Below, in pieces: positions 30,737-42,445 of a stretch of 64,000 nucleotides of DNA (its first letter is position 1; each line of letters starts with the position of its first letter). The translations under genes and the position numbers were made by a program. This DNA is from Aphrocallistes beatrix (lineage: Eukaryota; Porifera; Hexactinellida; Sceptrulophora; Aphrocallistidae). The stretch covers positions 4,859,925-4,923,924 of the forward strand of contig OY725488.1 in assembly GCA_963281255.1 (NCBI GenBank), given 5' to 3'. The notes beneath the pieces were generated by a model. That model saw only the letters and a program-made list of their open reading frames with translations, searched no databases and had not been told where the DNA came from.

Positions 30737-32990
30737 TTATTGAGTAACTTTTTACCGATTTGAACGCTGCTACTTGGTCTTTCCGTATGCTCTCATTAAT
30801 GGATTTACGCAAGTTGTTGTAATAAATGTTAGCAATAATTCTGTTGACAGTTTTTCGGACTTGTGGTGTATGTGAGATGCATGCAAATGCACTATCCCAG
30901 GTTTGTGAGATTTCCTGTAATAATCTCAAGCTTACTGTTTTCCAAGGAAATGCAGTTTGGACAATTTCAGTTTCACTAGCTTCAAGGGCACAAAAAGCAG
31001 ATTCCACATAATAATTAAGAGAAGAAGACGGTAAAGTAAGGGCCCCCTCTATCCAAATCTTTGAGGTAGTGAGTCAGTATAGGATCTTGCTGCAAAAGCT
31101 TTATGCATTCTAGGCATGAAGCATCTTTGAGTAAACTATGTGAAATATACCCAGAGATGTATGCTACAACTTGGTGTGATTTCTCTGATAAAACAAGATC
31201 TTCATAATTGCATACTTGCCAACTGTCCCGTTTTTGGCTGGACGTCCCGCTTTTTTCACTCTTCTATTGAGCTATTTTTAGTGTCCCGCTTTTACATGAA
31301 ATTTCCCCATTATGTCCCGCTTTTTTAATTCTATGTATAGTACATTTCTATTGCGTCCCGCCATGTCCCGCCAAATTCAACGCTGAGTCCCGCTTTTATC
31401 ATGGCTCAGGTTGGCATGTATATAATTGATACATTGTAGCTTTAAAACTTGTTCTTCAAGAAGGTTTTCATCATATTCTTGGTTTGATTCCACTGTCAGT
31501 ACACTAATTTCGAGTTTATGTTCAAGTAGTGATTTCATCTTGATTATAGATTCTGAAATAATTACTTTACTGAGACTAACAAGAAAACGTCCTCCCCTCA
31601 TTTGACGATAATGTGAAAACCTTCTTTCTAAGCAGTTAGTTTGCATTCTTCCAGTTAAAACGAATTTGTATCCTTCAGAGAGTAAATCAGGAGATAATTC
31701 AGTTATGGCATTATTAGTTTGCTTAAGAGCAGAGAAGGTTTGTCTTGATAAGCCAAAATTTGTTGAGGTCTCCCATTTAGTTAACCAAGAGTTCATAGCT
31801 CTTAAAAATTCAGGCTTGCAATCACCGAAAATTAGTGCATTTCCTCTTATGTCGGGATGGTAAGGCTCTTTAGAATTAACGACCAACCACCATGTATGAA
31901 TTAGATCTAGAAAGCTGAGTGTTGTTTTATCTTCAGGTAGATAGAGTCTAAAAGCACATTCAGTTGTTTCTTCAAAGATAGCTAGACTGCCTGTTTTTTG
32001 TTTCCCGGGTGTAGTACTGGATAGTTAATTTTTGGTGCAGCTCGAAGGTGTGCAGATAGCTGAAGATCTTCTTCATGAATCTTATGAAAATATGACCAAG
32101 AAACTAAACCAGAAGAAATCGTAATACTGATACTAGGAGATGAGAACTTAAATTCTGGAAAGTCAAAACATTTACTGCTAGTAGGTTATTGCGAATATTC
32201 TTTAGTAGATGCAGAGATCAAATTGAAGGTAAATTGTTTTTTCGGAGTCATAAGGGTTGTAAATAACTTAATCACTATCACGAATTCCATGTAGGTGTCT
32301 GAGTCGTTTATAAGCACTGATATTGGTAGGATGATTGTCTGCGATTATCGCACGAAGGTTAAACTGTTCTTTAGTCAATAGAGATATGCATTTGTCTACA
32401 TTTCATCTAGTAGTAAGACTATATCGTTTCCGATTAAATCGTTGTCACGGAGAGTTGAAAGAGCTTTACAACTATCGATTGAAGGTGACTTCAAAGATCG
32501 AAGTAGAGATTGACTAGGCAATGGAATGTATTTATTCAAAAGTTGGTAGGCAGAATCAGATGTGTATCGAAGAAGTGCAAACTTCAAAATGTTGGCTGTA
32601 TACTTAGGTCTACCACGAGGACTAATGTAACAAATATTTAGTAATTCCTTAATCACTTGAATGTCGAAATTTGAAGTTACGTTCCTGCAATAGTTAGGTA
32701 AGTTTTCAAGAAGATATAAATGAGTAAGCTTAGATCCTGTAGCTCTATCGATGTATTATGGGAGAGGACTGGAGAACCTTCAAAACTAAGTGTGACACGA
32801 AAGGCTTTGTAGATAGAAATACATTCTTTGATACGTGCGATTCCAGCATCGATTACTAGATGGTAAGCAGTAATTGAGTCCTCTGTTGAGCTGTGGTGCA
32901 TTGATCGATTTAAGGGACGATTGCGACAATGTGAAGATGCAAAAGGCAGCCATTTCGAATGAAAATGTTTTGTAATAAACCATATAACTA
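30737..32990 (-). pseudogene. P-element (THAP9-like) transposase, dead
   Basis: The minus strand reads, in pieces, the order of a P transposase. A decayed THAP-like start (~32990) leads to IQVIKELLNICYISPRGRPK, the SAYQLLNKYIPLPSQ block (~32540), the VLLLDEM motif (~32400) and the C-terminal domain TGRMQTNCLERRFSHYRQM / GGRFLVSL (~31580-31670). The tail is VRKTVNRIIANIYYNNLR-like (~30800). Many frame changes exist and a hAT MITE (31211-31420) cuts the C-terminal part. No P-type terminal repeats were identified. P transposases use GTP and make 8-bp duplications. Confidence 0.78.
31211..31420. mobile_element. hAT-type MITE, CATACTTGCCAAC family
   Basis: 210 bp, ends CATACTTGCCAAC and GTTGGCATGTA, with flanking (C/T)ATAATTG at 31203-31210 and 31421-31428. 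The interior is repeats of GTCCCGCTTTT. Confidence 0.8.
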
Positions 32991-33084
32991 GTTTTTGTTA
33001 TGAGTCTAAACTCTACTTATCAATTTATAAAAATACGTTATTTTTAAATTTGTCTCAATTTCGTTCGGCCACCCTGTATATGTA

Positions 33085-33575
33085 TCTGTAACGAGTTGAT
33101 TGAAGAAACTGCCAGTCACAGAAAGCTGATTTTTGGCATGTGGGAGTCTTTCGGATATGACTCCACATGTTCTGAGCTCAGACCAAAATGTCGACTCATC
33201 ATGGAATTATGGCGTCATTGTCACTTTTTTCATAATTAGAAATTTCAGGTTTTCGACCATAACTCAGCCATTTTAAGTGATAGAAGGCTGAAATTTTAAT
33301 AGAATGTATATATTAATATCTCACATATGATACAACTATCATCAAAAAATGATGACTCATCACTCTGTTATGATGTCATCGTTACGCATCAAAATTTAAA
33401 ACTTGAGAAATTTGGTGATTTCGTGCGATTTCGATTATTGCAGTAGGACAGACGTATTTAGAGATGTTATATCCCTTATAATTAATCAATGTGACCCCAG
33501 GCGCCCAAAGGGCGCCTCCAGCGGACACAAAGTTTAGTTCAGCCTCACAGCGCAAGCAAGTGAAGCGCGCTTGTA
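33085..33575 (+). mobile_element. CBU copy 11 (forward)
   Basis: Full unit from TGTAACGAGTTGATTGAAG to the tail AAGTGAAGCGCGCTTGTA. Lies immediately right of the Tc1-like element, which used the TA tract of the junction. Confidence 0.85.
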
Positions 33576-34085
33576 ATATATTAAAGTTCAATTTTTTGTT
33601 TGCATGTGCAATTTGATAGGTAAATTGGGAGTAGCTAGGAATGTGAAATTGGCCACACAGGTAACTAATGAAATCCCGTTCATATTTTGTAATCCCGGGA
33701 TTTTGGGATTGACATTTTATCTAATTTCGGAATCCCGGGATCCCGGAATTAAATCTCACGGACACAATATGGTGAAATTTTGTTTAGAGAATGTTTATTA
33801 CGGGCACATATGCTGTTTAAAGACTGCATCTGATTTAATTAGGTATTTTCAACGGTGTTAAACTCACTTTCAATTAAAAACTATAATTAATCATCTCTAG
33901 GTAAAAATTAATTTAGGAATCAAGGTAGAAATATAATATAATAAAGAATTGACTAACAATTGACGCTGGTATATGAAAGTAGCAATTTAATTAACTATTT
34001 CAGTAAACGGAGCAGTTATTTCTTATTATTCCTAATGAAACAGAGAGTATTTAAACTTCTCTCACTCAGACTGCTCCTGAGCCTA

Positions 34086-36159
34086 TTACAGAGATACGCA
34101 CGATGAGAAGATTCTCTCCGATTCAACTGAAGTAGGTGGTACTGTCAATAGTATTTGGTACACCTCTAATAATACTCCTCTCTTACCCGTTTGCTCCGCT
34201 ATGTTTAATTCATATTTCAGAGAAGACGATAAAGACTCATCAGATGGTTGTATATCTTGAGTTTCTTTAAGGGAAGCATCGATAGTTAATTGTAGTTTGA
34301 CTGCTACAGGCAGCGATTCTGTCATTTCTGCGTTACTGACCACTGAATTTGAGATGCGTATATCTTCATGTATTTCAATTCCTTCTGTATTCTCAGGTTT
34401 ATTTGATCTGGATAGTAAATTAGTGCAGAATTCCTTTACAACAGATTTTCTTTCAAGTTTTGCTAAAGGGTTATGCAGATATGCAGTTATCACTGAAGCT
34501 TGGATATAGCGTTCATGAATACTTCTCTGATCAATCGCTTCAATAATTCCATTGGTGTATTCTGAAGGTGGATAATTTTGAACTTCATCAAGTAAAAATT
34601 TTATTGTTGCTTCGGCGCTGATAAAATTTGCATCTCGCCTACATAGAGCCTCAACAGCTATCTTAATTGGATCCAATGCCTGTAGGACATGGGAAATTTT
34701 CGTGAAATCAGCATCATTTATTTGTGTATCAGCATTCAAATCAAGTAGAGCTTTTTGCACTGGGATTTTTAACTTAACAAACCTCTCGAGTATGTATAAT
34801 AGTGAACTCCCACGGGTCTTATAATCAAGAATAAGCTGCAATCCGTTTGGATGTTTTTCTTTGGCATAATTCTGCAGATTTTCATTTTTTGAGAGGGGAA
34901 CGGTTGAAAAATTTTACAATTCTACGAACTCTATTCACTATGCCAAGCATGTCATGCTTTAACATCAAAGAATCTTCCTGTTGAGTACCAGTAGCAATTA
35001 CCATAGATAAGCCATCTGAGTCTTCTATTTCATCAAATATTTTTTCTTCACACTGGTCAGTTTCACTTAAATAGTCAGATTCTTCCTCTGTATATCTGGT
35101 TTGTTTCTCATAAAATAAGTCATGTATTACAAGCTGAAGCCCATGAGCGTAGCACAATTGATGAAGTGCTGGAATTAACTCCAAGTTTTTTCATCATGGA
35201 CATAGGCGTCGTAACCCACCCAGTTACCCGGCAATGGCCGGGCGGCCCAGAGGGAATGCCGGGTAGCACCCGGTCTCCCGGGTGCTACCCGGTAAAAAGC
35301 TTAGTGCTATTATGTACTGGTAATTGGCTGTTACTAATTCCTCATGTAGATCAAGGGTTCACGGCCCATTTGGCTGACGGTAACGCTGGATCAGCTGAAG
35401 ATACGGCCCGATTAACTGACTGAACGGCCCTGGATTATTGTGGCCGGGCAGTCCAAGGGTAGGAAATACAATTTACGACGCCTATGATCATGGAACAGCC
35501 ATCTGTAGTAACTGCAACAATATCCGTATCAAAATCAATTTCAAATTCACTTAGTTTGTTAGCTATCGTCTCAGAACATCTCTCTGCTGAAAAGCATCCG
35601 CGTATTCTTACCAATTCCATGTATATTGATGTTTAAATATCTCCTATTTCGCAGTGATGTCCATTCGTCTAGGGTAAGGCTGAATTTCTGGAAAAAATAG
35701 TGTTTAATTCTTTCAGATAAATGTATTCCGTATTTTACTACTTGTTCTCTGATACTAGTAATTGATTTTGGTACTGAATGACCCAGGGCAGTCAGAGATT
35801 TTCTCAGGTCGAGAGAAGTAATAAAAAAACTAAAAGGTAGACCATCATAGGCTGTCATTCTCGCAAGTACCGCTGAGAAAGTAGTATCGTTAAACGAAAT
35901 TGTCAATTGTAGTGATTTTCGTACGTTTACTTTGAGGATCGCTTTCAAGAATTTCGAAATTCCTACGCTTTGCCTGTATATCAACTTGATGCATTGATTT
36001 GAGATGTACGTATAATCCCTTCGTAGACCCACCAACGCATTTTAAAACTTTTTTGCACACTTTGCATTGTGCAAATTTGCCACATAAGGATCGAAGAAAA
36101 TGATTCCAGATCTCGACGCCATCAAAAACTTTAAATACGGGGGTATTGCATTCTTCCAT
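34086..36159 (-). pseudogene. hAT transposase with BED finger, split by a MITE
   Basis: Starts at 36159. BED zinc finger (CKVCKK...HLKSMH, ~36060-36000); first catalytic region LTLDEWTS (~35655-35678); second Asp in VTTDGCSMI (~35490-35516). The MITE at 35201-35486 sits exactly after this motif. Then LCYAHGLQLV (the C-x2-H motif, ~35130), an acidic insert, a long helical region, and the dimerisation signature PPTSVESERIFS (~34100). At least three frame changes are present. All named motifs remain, so decay is recent apart from the MITE. Confidence 0.85.
35201..35486. mobile_element. hAT-type MITE, CATAGGCG family, copy 1
   Basis: 286 bp, ends CATAGGCGTCGTAA and TTACGACGCCTATG, with the exact 8-bp duplication ATCATGGA at 35193-35200 and 35487-35494. 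Much richer in GC than its host gene. Contains CCCGGGTGCTACCCGG-type inverted motifs. Confidence 0.9.
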
Positions 36160-36532
36160 TTCGAGAGTATATTACGAAAAATGTATCTTATATAATATTA
36201 GGGAAACCTATTTATAATCTACCTCACCGGAATCATTATTATTAAATCCTGTTATTACTCAACACTGAATCTATATGAAAGTTGTAAATAATTTATTGGT
36301 AAGCTACAAAAGTAAATAATCTATTGTTACCATGAAGCAGTATGATTTTGCTATTGAAAACGAATACGTAATTATCGAAATTTGTTATAATGTTTAATAG
36401 TTATCCAGAAGAAAATTAACCTAATAATAAAATCTCGGGATCCCGGGATTGAAAAACAAATCACGGGATTCAATCCCGGAGATAAAACACACCGGGATCC
36501 CGTAATTCGGGATCCCGGGATTGTAAGCCCTA

Positions 36533-38004
36533 ATTGGGATCTAAACAGTAGTGATTTACATTTATAATGTATACTATCGACTATTTGCGATTGAAAATCA
36601 TTGGATCTAGCAAGAATCAATCAATGATCAGGCTATTATAATGCAATTCACATGATGCTATTCATTATACATGAATACAATTATTTTGAGTCTCATAACA
36701 CATACTTCGTTGGTTGTTAATGTTACTTGAATGAAGTTGTTTGAGTCGTTCAAATATAATAATCTTTAAATAGTGATCTGTCTAGTTTCAAATTGAGATT
36801 ACATTCAGGTTTAGTTACCTTAATATTCAGCAAATTACTTTTGTCATGAGCCTAATCTTTCTTCTCTTGTTCTGAATTAATTAGCATGACGGTAGATAAA
36901 TGACATTTAAAATCAAGAATTAGATAGCAATCAAGCATTTCTTTGATATCCTCAGGCCGACTCTGTGGACACAGTGTCCGCAAGTCGCGCAGCGACTGCG
37001 AGCGAAGCGCACTTTTAAGAGAATAAAATGGTAGCAATATCAAGTATCGTTTTCCCCGAATAAACGGCGGGGTGCTGGGCGCTTATAAAAGAGGGTAAGT
37101 CAACTTAGAAACAAGTATAAACTCCCAGGAAAAAAGTATTCGTAACCCCAATATTTTTCATCTGAATTGTTATATTACTAGTCCCTTTATGGAGTCAAAC
37201 ACATCAAATCAGTAACAGATACACTAAATCTGACTTAAAAAGCTTTCAATTTAACTACTCTATTTCAAGATCAAGTAGTTCCAACATTTGCAATGCTAGG
37301 CACAAGTCGAGTTTTCGCCATCGCATTGTATATGAAGGCATTGGTTGTACGAGCGGGTATAATTTGATATTGTTCAACCTTGTATTAATTAAGCACATAT
37401 CTTACAAATTAAGTAGCCTTGACTTGTAGTATTAGATTGGGAGCGAATATCCGTATTAAAGATGTGGATAGCGGACGAGAATAAGTTGTGCTTTGAATTG
37501 ATGGAAGATCTACAAGATTCCAAAGAAGGGAACATAGAGTTCAAAGCATTACGCATGTGATCGCTAAGGTAGAGAAGTGGGTTCTTCTGATGCAGAGAAA
37601 AACGAGATAGAACACGAGAGGGAAGCGATTTTATTCCGAACCAAAGGAGGAAATTTAGAAAGGAGGAGTGATGTTAAGAAATTGAGAGATAGAAACTGGG
37701 GTTCATTATACTATAGTGTTAGTATAGTAGTGATAGACAGAGATTATGTAAGATATCAATAGATTATTCTAGCGGGAGTTTGTTATTTGTTAGATTTCTT
37801 TTAAACTTAATTATAAAAATACTCTAATTGTATTTCCTAGTTTTATCACATACTGAATTGATACCATAAATTTATACCCACCTCCAGAGATATGCTCTTA
37901 ATTTCAAAAACCTAAATCGATAAATATAATTATAATATATAGGACAAATTGGGTATTATTCGGGATTTTCACGCTTCTAAACAATTTGAGGCTTAAAATC
38001 ATAC
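36533..38004. other. Mostly unassigned; CBU tail fragment at 36953-37018
   Basis: 36953-37018 is an isolated CBU tail (CTGTGGACACAGTGTCCGC, then GCGCAGCG...GCGAAGCGC). The rest shows no repeat ends. The 37440-37760 stretch is richer in G and codes short Glu/Arg-rich frames without a recognisable family. Confidence 0.5.
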
Positions 38005-38012
38005 GCCTAAAG

Positions 38013-38548
38013 CAAGGGTGCTCAAACGGTGGCCCGCGGATAATTCGCTTGTTTTCATTATTCATATATATATATAGTAGATTGACGTGTTTCAATCTTC
38101 AGATAATAATTGTTTTTTCTAAACACCATATAGAAATAATTATAGATACTCTACAAATGCATCAATGTTCTTAGTATGAATACAGTATTTGGTAACTATA
38201 GTTTGCATTTACGAATTCTATCAATTATTAGAGCTTTACAAGTATAACGTAGGAGGCTATGAACAGTACATAGTATACCCTAAATATAGGTTTAGTACTA
38301 TTGTCCACTTGCTAGAAAACAAGCTGAGTTCAAAAGAGACATCAAATAATTCGAATCCATTCAAAAGATTATAATTTAAGTAAAACCTGAATTTACAAGT
38401 AGAATCCATTGTTAATGCAATATGAGGTCAAATAGTATAGCTTGAAAATTGATTAAACTAAAGCCAGAGGCGATCTATGATTTGTGGCCCTTAAGGCAGA
38501 GCCTAATTTTTAAAGTGGCCCGTAGATTTAAAAGTTTGAGCACCCCTG
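38013..38548. mobile_element. hAT-type non-autonomous element
   Basis: 536 bp, ends CAAGGGTGCTCAAAC and GTTTGAGCACCCCTG, with the exact 8-bp duplication GCCTAAAG at 38005-38012 and 38549-38556. GTGGCCCGCGGAT / TGGCCCGTAGAT subterminal motifs are mirrored. Confidence 0.88.
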
Positions 38549-38674
38549 GCCTAAAGGAACATCTCGCACTCCTAGATAATTCCTTGATTAATACAAGTTG
38601 TACTAAATCATTAGATCAGGATATGCTCGTAGATTCTCTCTAATCCAAAACACCTCAACCATGGTCAACTTAAT

Positions 38675-38770
38675 ACACGGTCGTGTTATGTCACCGAGAA
38701 GGTCAGTTTTAAAACTGTCAAAATTTATTTGGCCGAAAAATCAAAATCCGTATACGATAGACCATAGCCT
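38675..38770. repeat. Dispersed repeat, reverse copy of 8570-8690
   Basis: Shares CACGGTCGTGTTATGTCACC, GAGAAGGTCAGTTTTAAAAC and ATCAAAATCCGTATAC with the region beside the 8008-8510 palindrome. Confidence 0.55.
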
Positions 38771-38787
38771 ACTCAAATTAAGGCCTG

Positions 38788-39152
38788 GGGCCTTATTCAC
38801 TAAGAAAACTTAAGATTTGCTTAACTCTATATAACTTTATATAGTGGAAATTTTGAAGAGTTGCATTACGATTTGGGTAAATAGATATTCAATGATATCA
38901 ATAGAAATATAAACTACCTAAATACTGGAAATATTCCAAGTCACTCTCGAAATATTCGTGATGTCATACTTAACTTAAAATATTACGTAACTTTCTGAAA
39001 AGTTTAACAAATGAGTCAAAATTTGTCAAGATTTCAATTGTTCCACTTAAAATTAATAGAGTATGCAATCTATTTGAATTCTTTAAAAATCTCTTCTAAT
39101 TTTGAAGATTCAAAAGTTAAGCAAATCTTAAGTTTTCTTAGTGAATAAGGCC
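38788..39152. mobile_element. Harbinger-type MITE
   Basis: About 365 bp with terminal repeats GGGCCTTATTCACTAAGAAA / inverse. It is flanked by CTG, the same 3-bp target as the complete Harbinger at 53277, whose ends (GCCGTATTCACTAAGA) are related. That element could mobilise it. Confidence 0.75.
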
Positions 39153-40503
39153 CTGGTATCAAATGTACCATAGATGAAGTAGAGGATGGGAATTTAAATT
39201 CTTAAAAATATATCTGCTTAGCTTATAAGCTATTTAATTTCCTTAAGAATTCCATTTCACGAGATTATCTACTCTAAATCTAACAATGTAATTGAATTCA
39301 ACCTTTTATTAATTTCGATATCATTCAAAACAACAATATTTTGTTTCATTTGTAGCAAACTATGTCAAAATAATAGTAAAATACGGTCTCAAACAATTTT
39401 GATAAAACCAGAATTAATGACCATAATGTGACAACAATTTCCCATGACTAGCATGAAGCAACTTCGGCCTTCTTCTTTTAAATTTGAGATCAGAAAACTG
39501 TGGCTTCGATCAATCGATATACGCTAAATTTTAGATGAGTGATTAGCCTGCGTTTATAAGTCGGTTAATGCCTCACACCAGCTTTGATTTTATCCTACTC
39601 TTCGCGCGCCCCAAGCTGTGTGAACTTATTTTGTTCGGAGACTATCGTGTTGTGATGTCTTCACTCTCCCCAACCGTACTAGACAGAACTGTTTCTACAG
39701 TAGAGGAAGTCTTGCCAACTTACCATCAAGAGATGAACTGAGAAGCCTGAGTTTATAGTATTATTGCAGTAGAATGATCTATGAAACAGGGTAGAGTCCT
39801 TTAACTACTCGTATATTCCATGTATTAGAGACCTTGCCAACAGGCTTCACTATGATATTTTCCCTTCTTAGCAGTCTGTTTGCTTGTAGAAAATTGAAAT
39901 ATACAATATATCATTTTATCTCCTAATAGAAGTGGTAAAGTATATCATCAGTTCCTATGATTTTACCAGGCACGATATTTGAGAAGAAAATTATTTCAGT
40001 GGTTCCAAGATACATATGTTTGGAGCTTTCATCCATTGTCGCAGGAAGCAGGCTTTACTAAATTCTAGAACAGCACCTCTTAAAATTTTCTGGTGTGTGA
40101 ATTCATTCAGCAATTGCTATATTCAATATTCCGTGAACCCCTTGCCAAAACCACAGTGTAAAATTTAGATCATGTGTGCCTCAGGTTTGGAACTACGGCA
40201 TTAGAGTCCCGGTCTCATGCTTTAAAGTATTTTCAGTTCAAAACCTGGTAGATTTTCCCAGTCTTCAGTGATTTCCAATATTCCAGCATGTATTTTGCAC
40301 CGTGTTTCTGGTAACTATAAAAACAATAAATCCATCACCGAAGAGGAGGAACCCCTTGTCTCATCTCAATTGGCTACTGCCTTCATGAATGAACTGTGTC
40401 CAGGAACAACAGTTCTTCTTCTCAGAATCATTAAGTTGTTGATTTAATATCTCGTCTGACTACTGGAACTGGTTCACAATTGACAAGATTTGGGGAATAC
40501 TTA
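39153..40503. other. No recognised feature (1.35 kb)
   Basis: AT-rich, without long frames or terminal motifs. A small GC-richer patch lies at 39590-39730. Confidence 0.5.
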
Positions 40504-40511
40504 CTCTACAT

Positions 40512-40947
40512 CTAAGTTGACTAATTCATGAATTAATGAATAATTCGAATAATTCATATTCATCAACCCTGAGAAGAATTATTCAAAATAAGTTTTTTAC
40601 AGGAAAATATCATGAATAATATGAATGAATTATTGGAATAATTCATAATTCCTGAATTATGAATTATTCTAATAATTCACACTTCAGGAATTATGAATTA
40701 TTCGAATTATTTATTAATGCCACTTTTACCAGGGGTCTTTTCTATTTATAGTCTGGACCCCAAATTTATATGGCTTCTGCGCCCAAAATGGCTTAAACAG
40801 GAAATGGCGCAACACATTCCTGGTATAGGTGGAGTTAATTCATGAATTCGTCAACTTAGCTTATGATTGACTAATGCATGCCTGAATTATGAATTATTCG
40901 AATAATTCATAATTCTTTACCATTTTTTAATGAATTAGTCAACTTAG
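40512..40947. mobile_element. MITE family CTAAGTTGAC, copy 2 (composite)
   Basis: 436 bp with ends CTAAGTTGACTAATTCATGA and inverse, and the exact 8-bp duplication CTCTACAT at 40504-40511 and 40948-40955. An internal GTCAACTTAGC...GACTAATGCATG shows two units fused. The interior is AATAATTCGAATAATTC repeats. Confidence 0.85.
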
Positions 40948-40955
40948 CTCTACAT

Positions 40956-41436
40956 CCGGATACAGAACAGTGAATATCATAAAATAGATAGTGGAGAAGC
41001 TAATAGTAAATCAAAAGATATAATTATAAATCAAAAGGGTGTAGAGAACTGCTTTTAGTGATTTAGAGTAAATATTTATGAAATAAATAACCAAATATCA
41101 ACCAAACAGGTTGTTTGAAAGTTTGTGATTACCATGCTAAATTCATACTAAATAGTTGTGGTTTATTAATAATTTTCATCCCACTACCTCATCCCTAGTC
41201 CAAAATTTTGAGGTTGATACCAGGCCTTGCATAGAGTAGGCTGTGGATAGACCTTTGAAATGTACAAGTATTATTACCATATACAAACATCATATTAGAG
41301 TATGCAATTCAGCTGCCAAAGATTAGTTATGTCATCATGTAATTACGCAATAGGGTCTTTTAGTGCAAAAATGCTGCTGTTCTAGGTTATATGAACATCG
41401 TTATCTGCATTTCTAATATTTGATTTTTAACAGAAC
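40956..41436. other. No recognised feature
   Basis: AT-rich; nothing supported. Confidence 0.45.
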
Positions 41437-41492
41437 AACCAAAGGAAGGCCTTGATCCAAAAAATCTGAAAATCTTAATTGGAACGTCTCTG

Positions 41493-42257
41493 CAGCGCCG
41501 GCGCCACCAGTCCGGTTGGTCCGGTTTTCACTGGACCACTTTTAAGAAACAGCTAAAGTGTTCCGGTTAAAGTTAAAAAGTTTGTAGATTTATATACCCC
41601 CTGAATCCATGCTAATATGTTCTCAGGGGGGTTACAATCTGGGTGAGGTGCTAAACCTACTGATAGTTGCTGACTGTGGTGTATGGATATGATAGAGTGT
41701 TACAGAGAAAAACTCGGCTAACAGTAGGCAAGAAAGATAGCACCTAACTTTACCTTTAGCAAGATGACATCCTTAGTGCTTTCAGCCTACTAAGGTTCTG
41801 CAAGAGTGTAGGCTCAGATTACATCACCGAAGCAAAGTAATTGAGAGCAAAATGCAAATTACTATAGCGAGATTAGAACCCGTGACCTAAGTCTTGGTAT
41901 TCAACCACCTAACCACTACACCACCCAAGCTGATAAGATCATACACTTCATTCAATAGGATTGAATGAAGTGTACATCTTGTAAGAAAGAGTGTTGACTG
42001 TACTAAGGCAGTAATGTGATGACAACTGTTTACTATAAGTATAAAACCAAATGTTTTTTCACATATATCTCAGAAATGAGGCTCGACAATCAACATTTGC
42101 TCTTTTAGTCACTCTTGTTTCTAATATTAATTATGTGTTCGTATAAGACAAGTTATTAGTGTAGTCACATCCTATTATCCTACATCTGATTGAACCTGAA
42201 CTTTTGTAGTTATGTAGGTTCAACCGGACCACTTCAAATGAGGTGGCGCCCGCCCTG
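41493..42257. mobile_element. hAT-type non-autonomous element containing a SINE head
   Basis: Ends CAGCGCCGGCGCCACC and GGTGGCGCCCGCCCTG, with subterminal TCCGGTTGGTCCGGTT / AACCGGACC. The foldback repeat joins across it, but the 8-bp duplication is unclear. Confidence 0.65.
41866..41935 (-). mobile_element. tRNA-like SINE head
   Basis: The minus strand has TGGTGTAGTGGTTAGG (A box-like) and GGGTTCTAATC (B box-like) about 33 bp apart, as in tRNA-derived SINEs of Glu/Asp type. It does not fold into a good acceptor stem, so it is not a tRNA gene. Confidence 0.55.
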
Positions 42258-42445
42258 ATATGCATTCCTCAGTTGCTATGGAACCAAAACATTGAATGTT
42301 TAAGCCATAACTCAAAGTGTATAGATTGTAGACATACCATTTAATCAGCAAGCAAGTACTTCTTATATTACAATAATACTCTTCACTTGTTTATCTTCAA
42401 TATTCTCTGCGCTATCCACGATTTTATCAGATCTCATTACTTCTC

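Larger units (their letters stand above)
29014..33076 (+). mobile_element. Tc1-like element with later insertions
   Basis: Terminal inverted repeats CAGGGTGGCCGAACGAAATT (left) and the exact inverse (right), with TA at 29012-29013 and 33077-33078. It holds the first part of a Tc1-like transposase, a TA-type MITE (29805-30543) and a dead P-element gene. The 3' part of the Tc1 gene is missing. Confidence 0.88.
33632..36532 (-). mobile_element. hAT transposon with ATCCCGGGAT subterminal repeats
   Basis: The right end reads TAGGGCTTACAATCCCGGGA on the minus strand. Subterminal ATCCCGGGATCCCG repeats cluster at both ends (33695-33755 and 36435-36520). ATTGGGAG (33624-33631) and ATTGGGAT (36533-36540) may be the 8-bp duplication, which sets the left border. 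Encodes the transposase below. Confidence 0.7.
41437..42445 (+). repeat. One arm of the 8008-8510 foldback family, split
   Basis: AAGGAAGGCCTTGATCCAAA to TTAATTGGAACGTCTCTG, then after a MITE ATGCATTCCTCAGTTGCT to TCATTACTTCTC. The second arm is absent here because the LINE tail begins at 42446. Confidence 0.75.

Noticed and set aside
35166..35423. GC-rich plus-strand frame
   Set aside because: Falls inside the 35201-35486 MITE with an exact target duplication.
37462..37560. Small ATG frame (Glu/Asp-rich, 32 codons)
   Set aside because: Too short and without splice-consistent continuation or family.
40170..40260. tRNA-like string (GGCATTAGAGTCCCGGTCTC...GTTCAAAACC)
   Set aside because: No acceptor stem or anticodon arm could be built.
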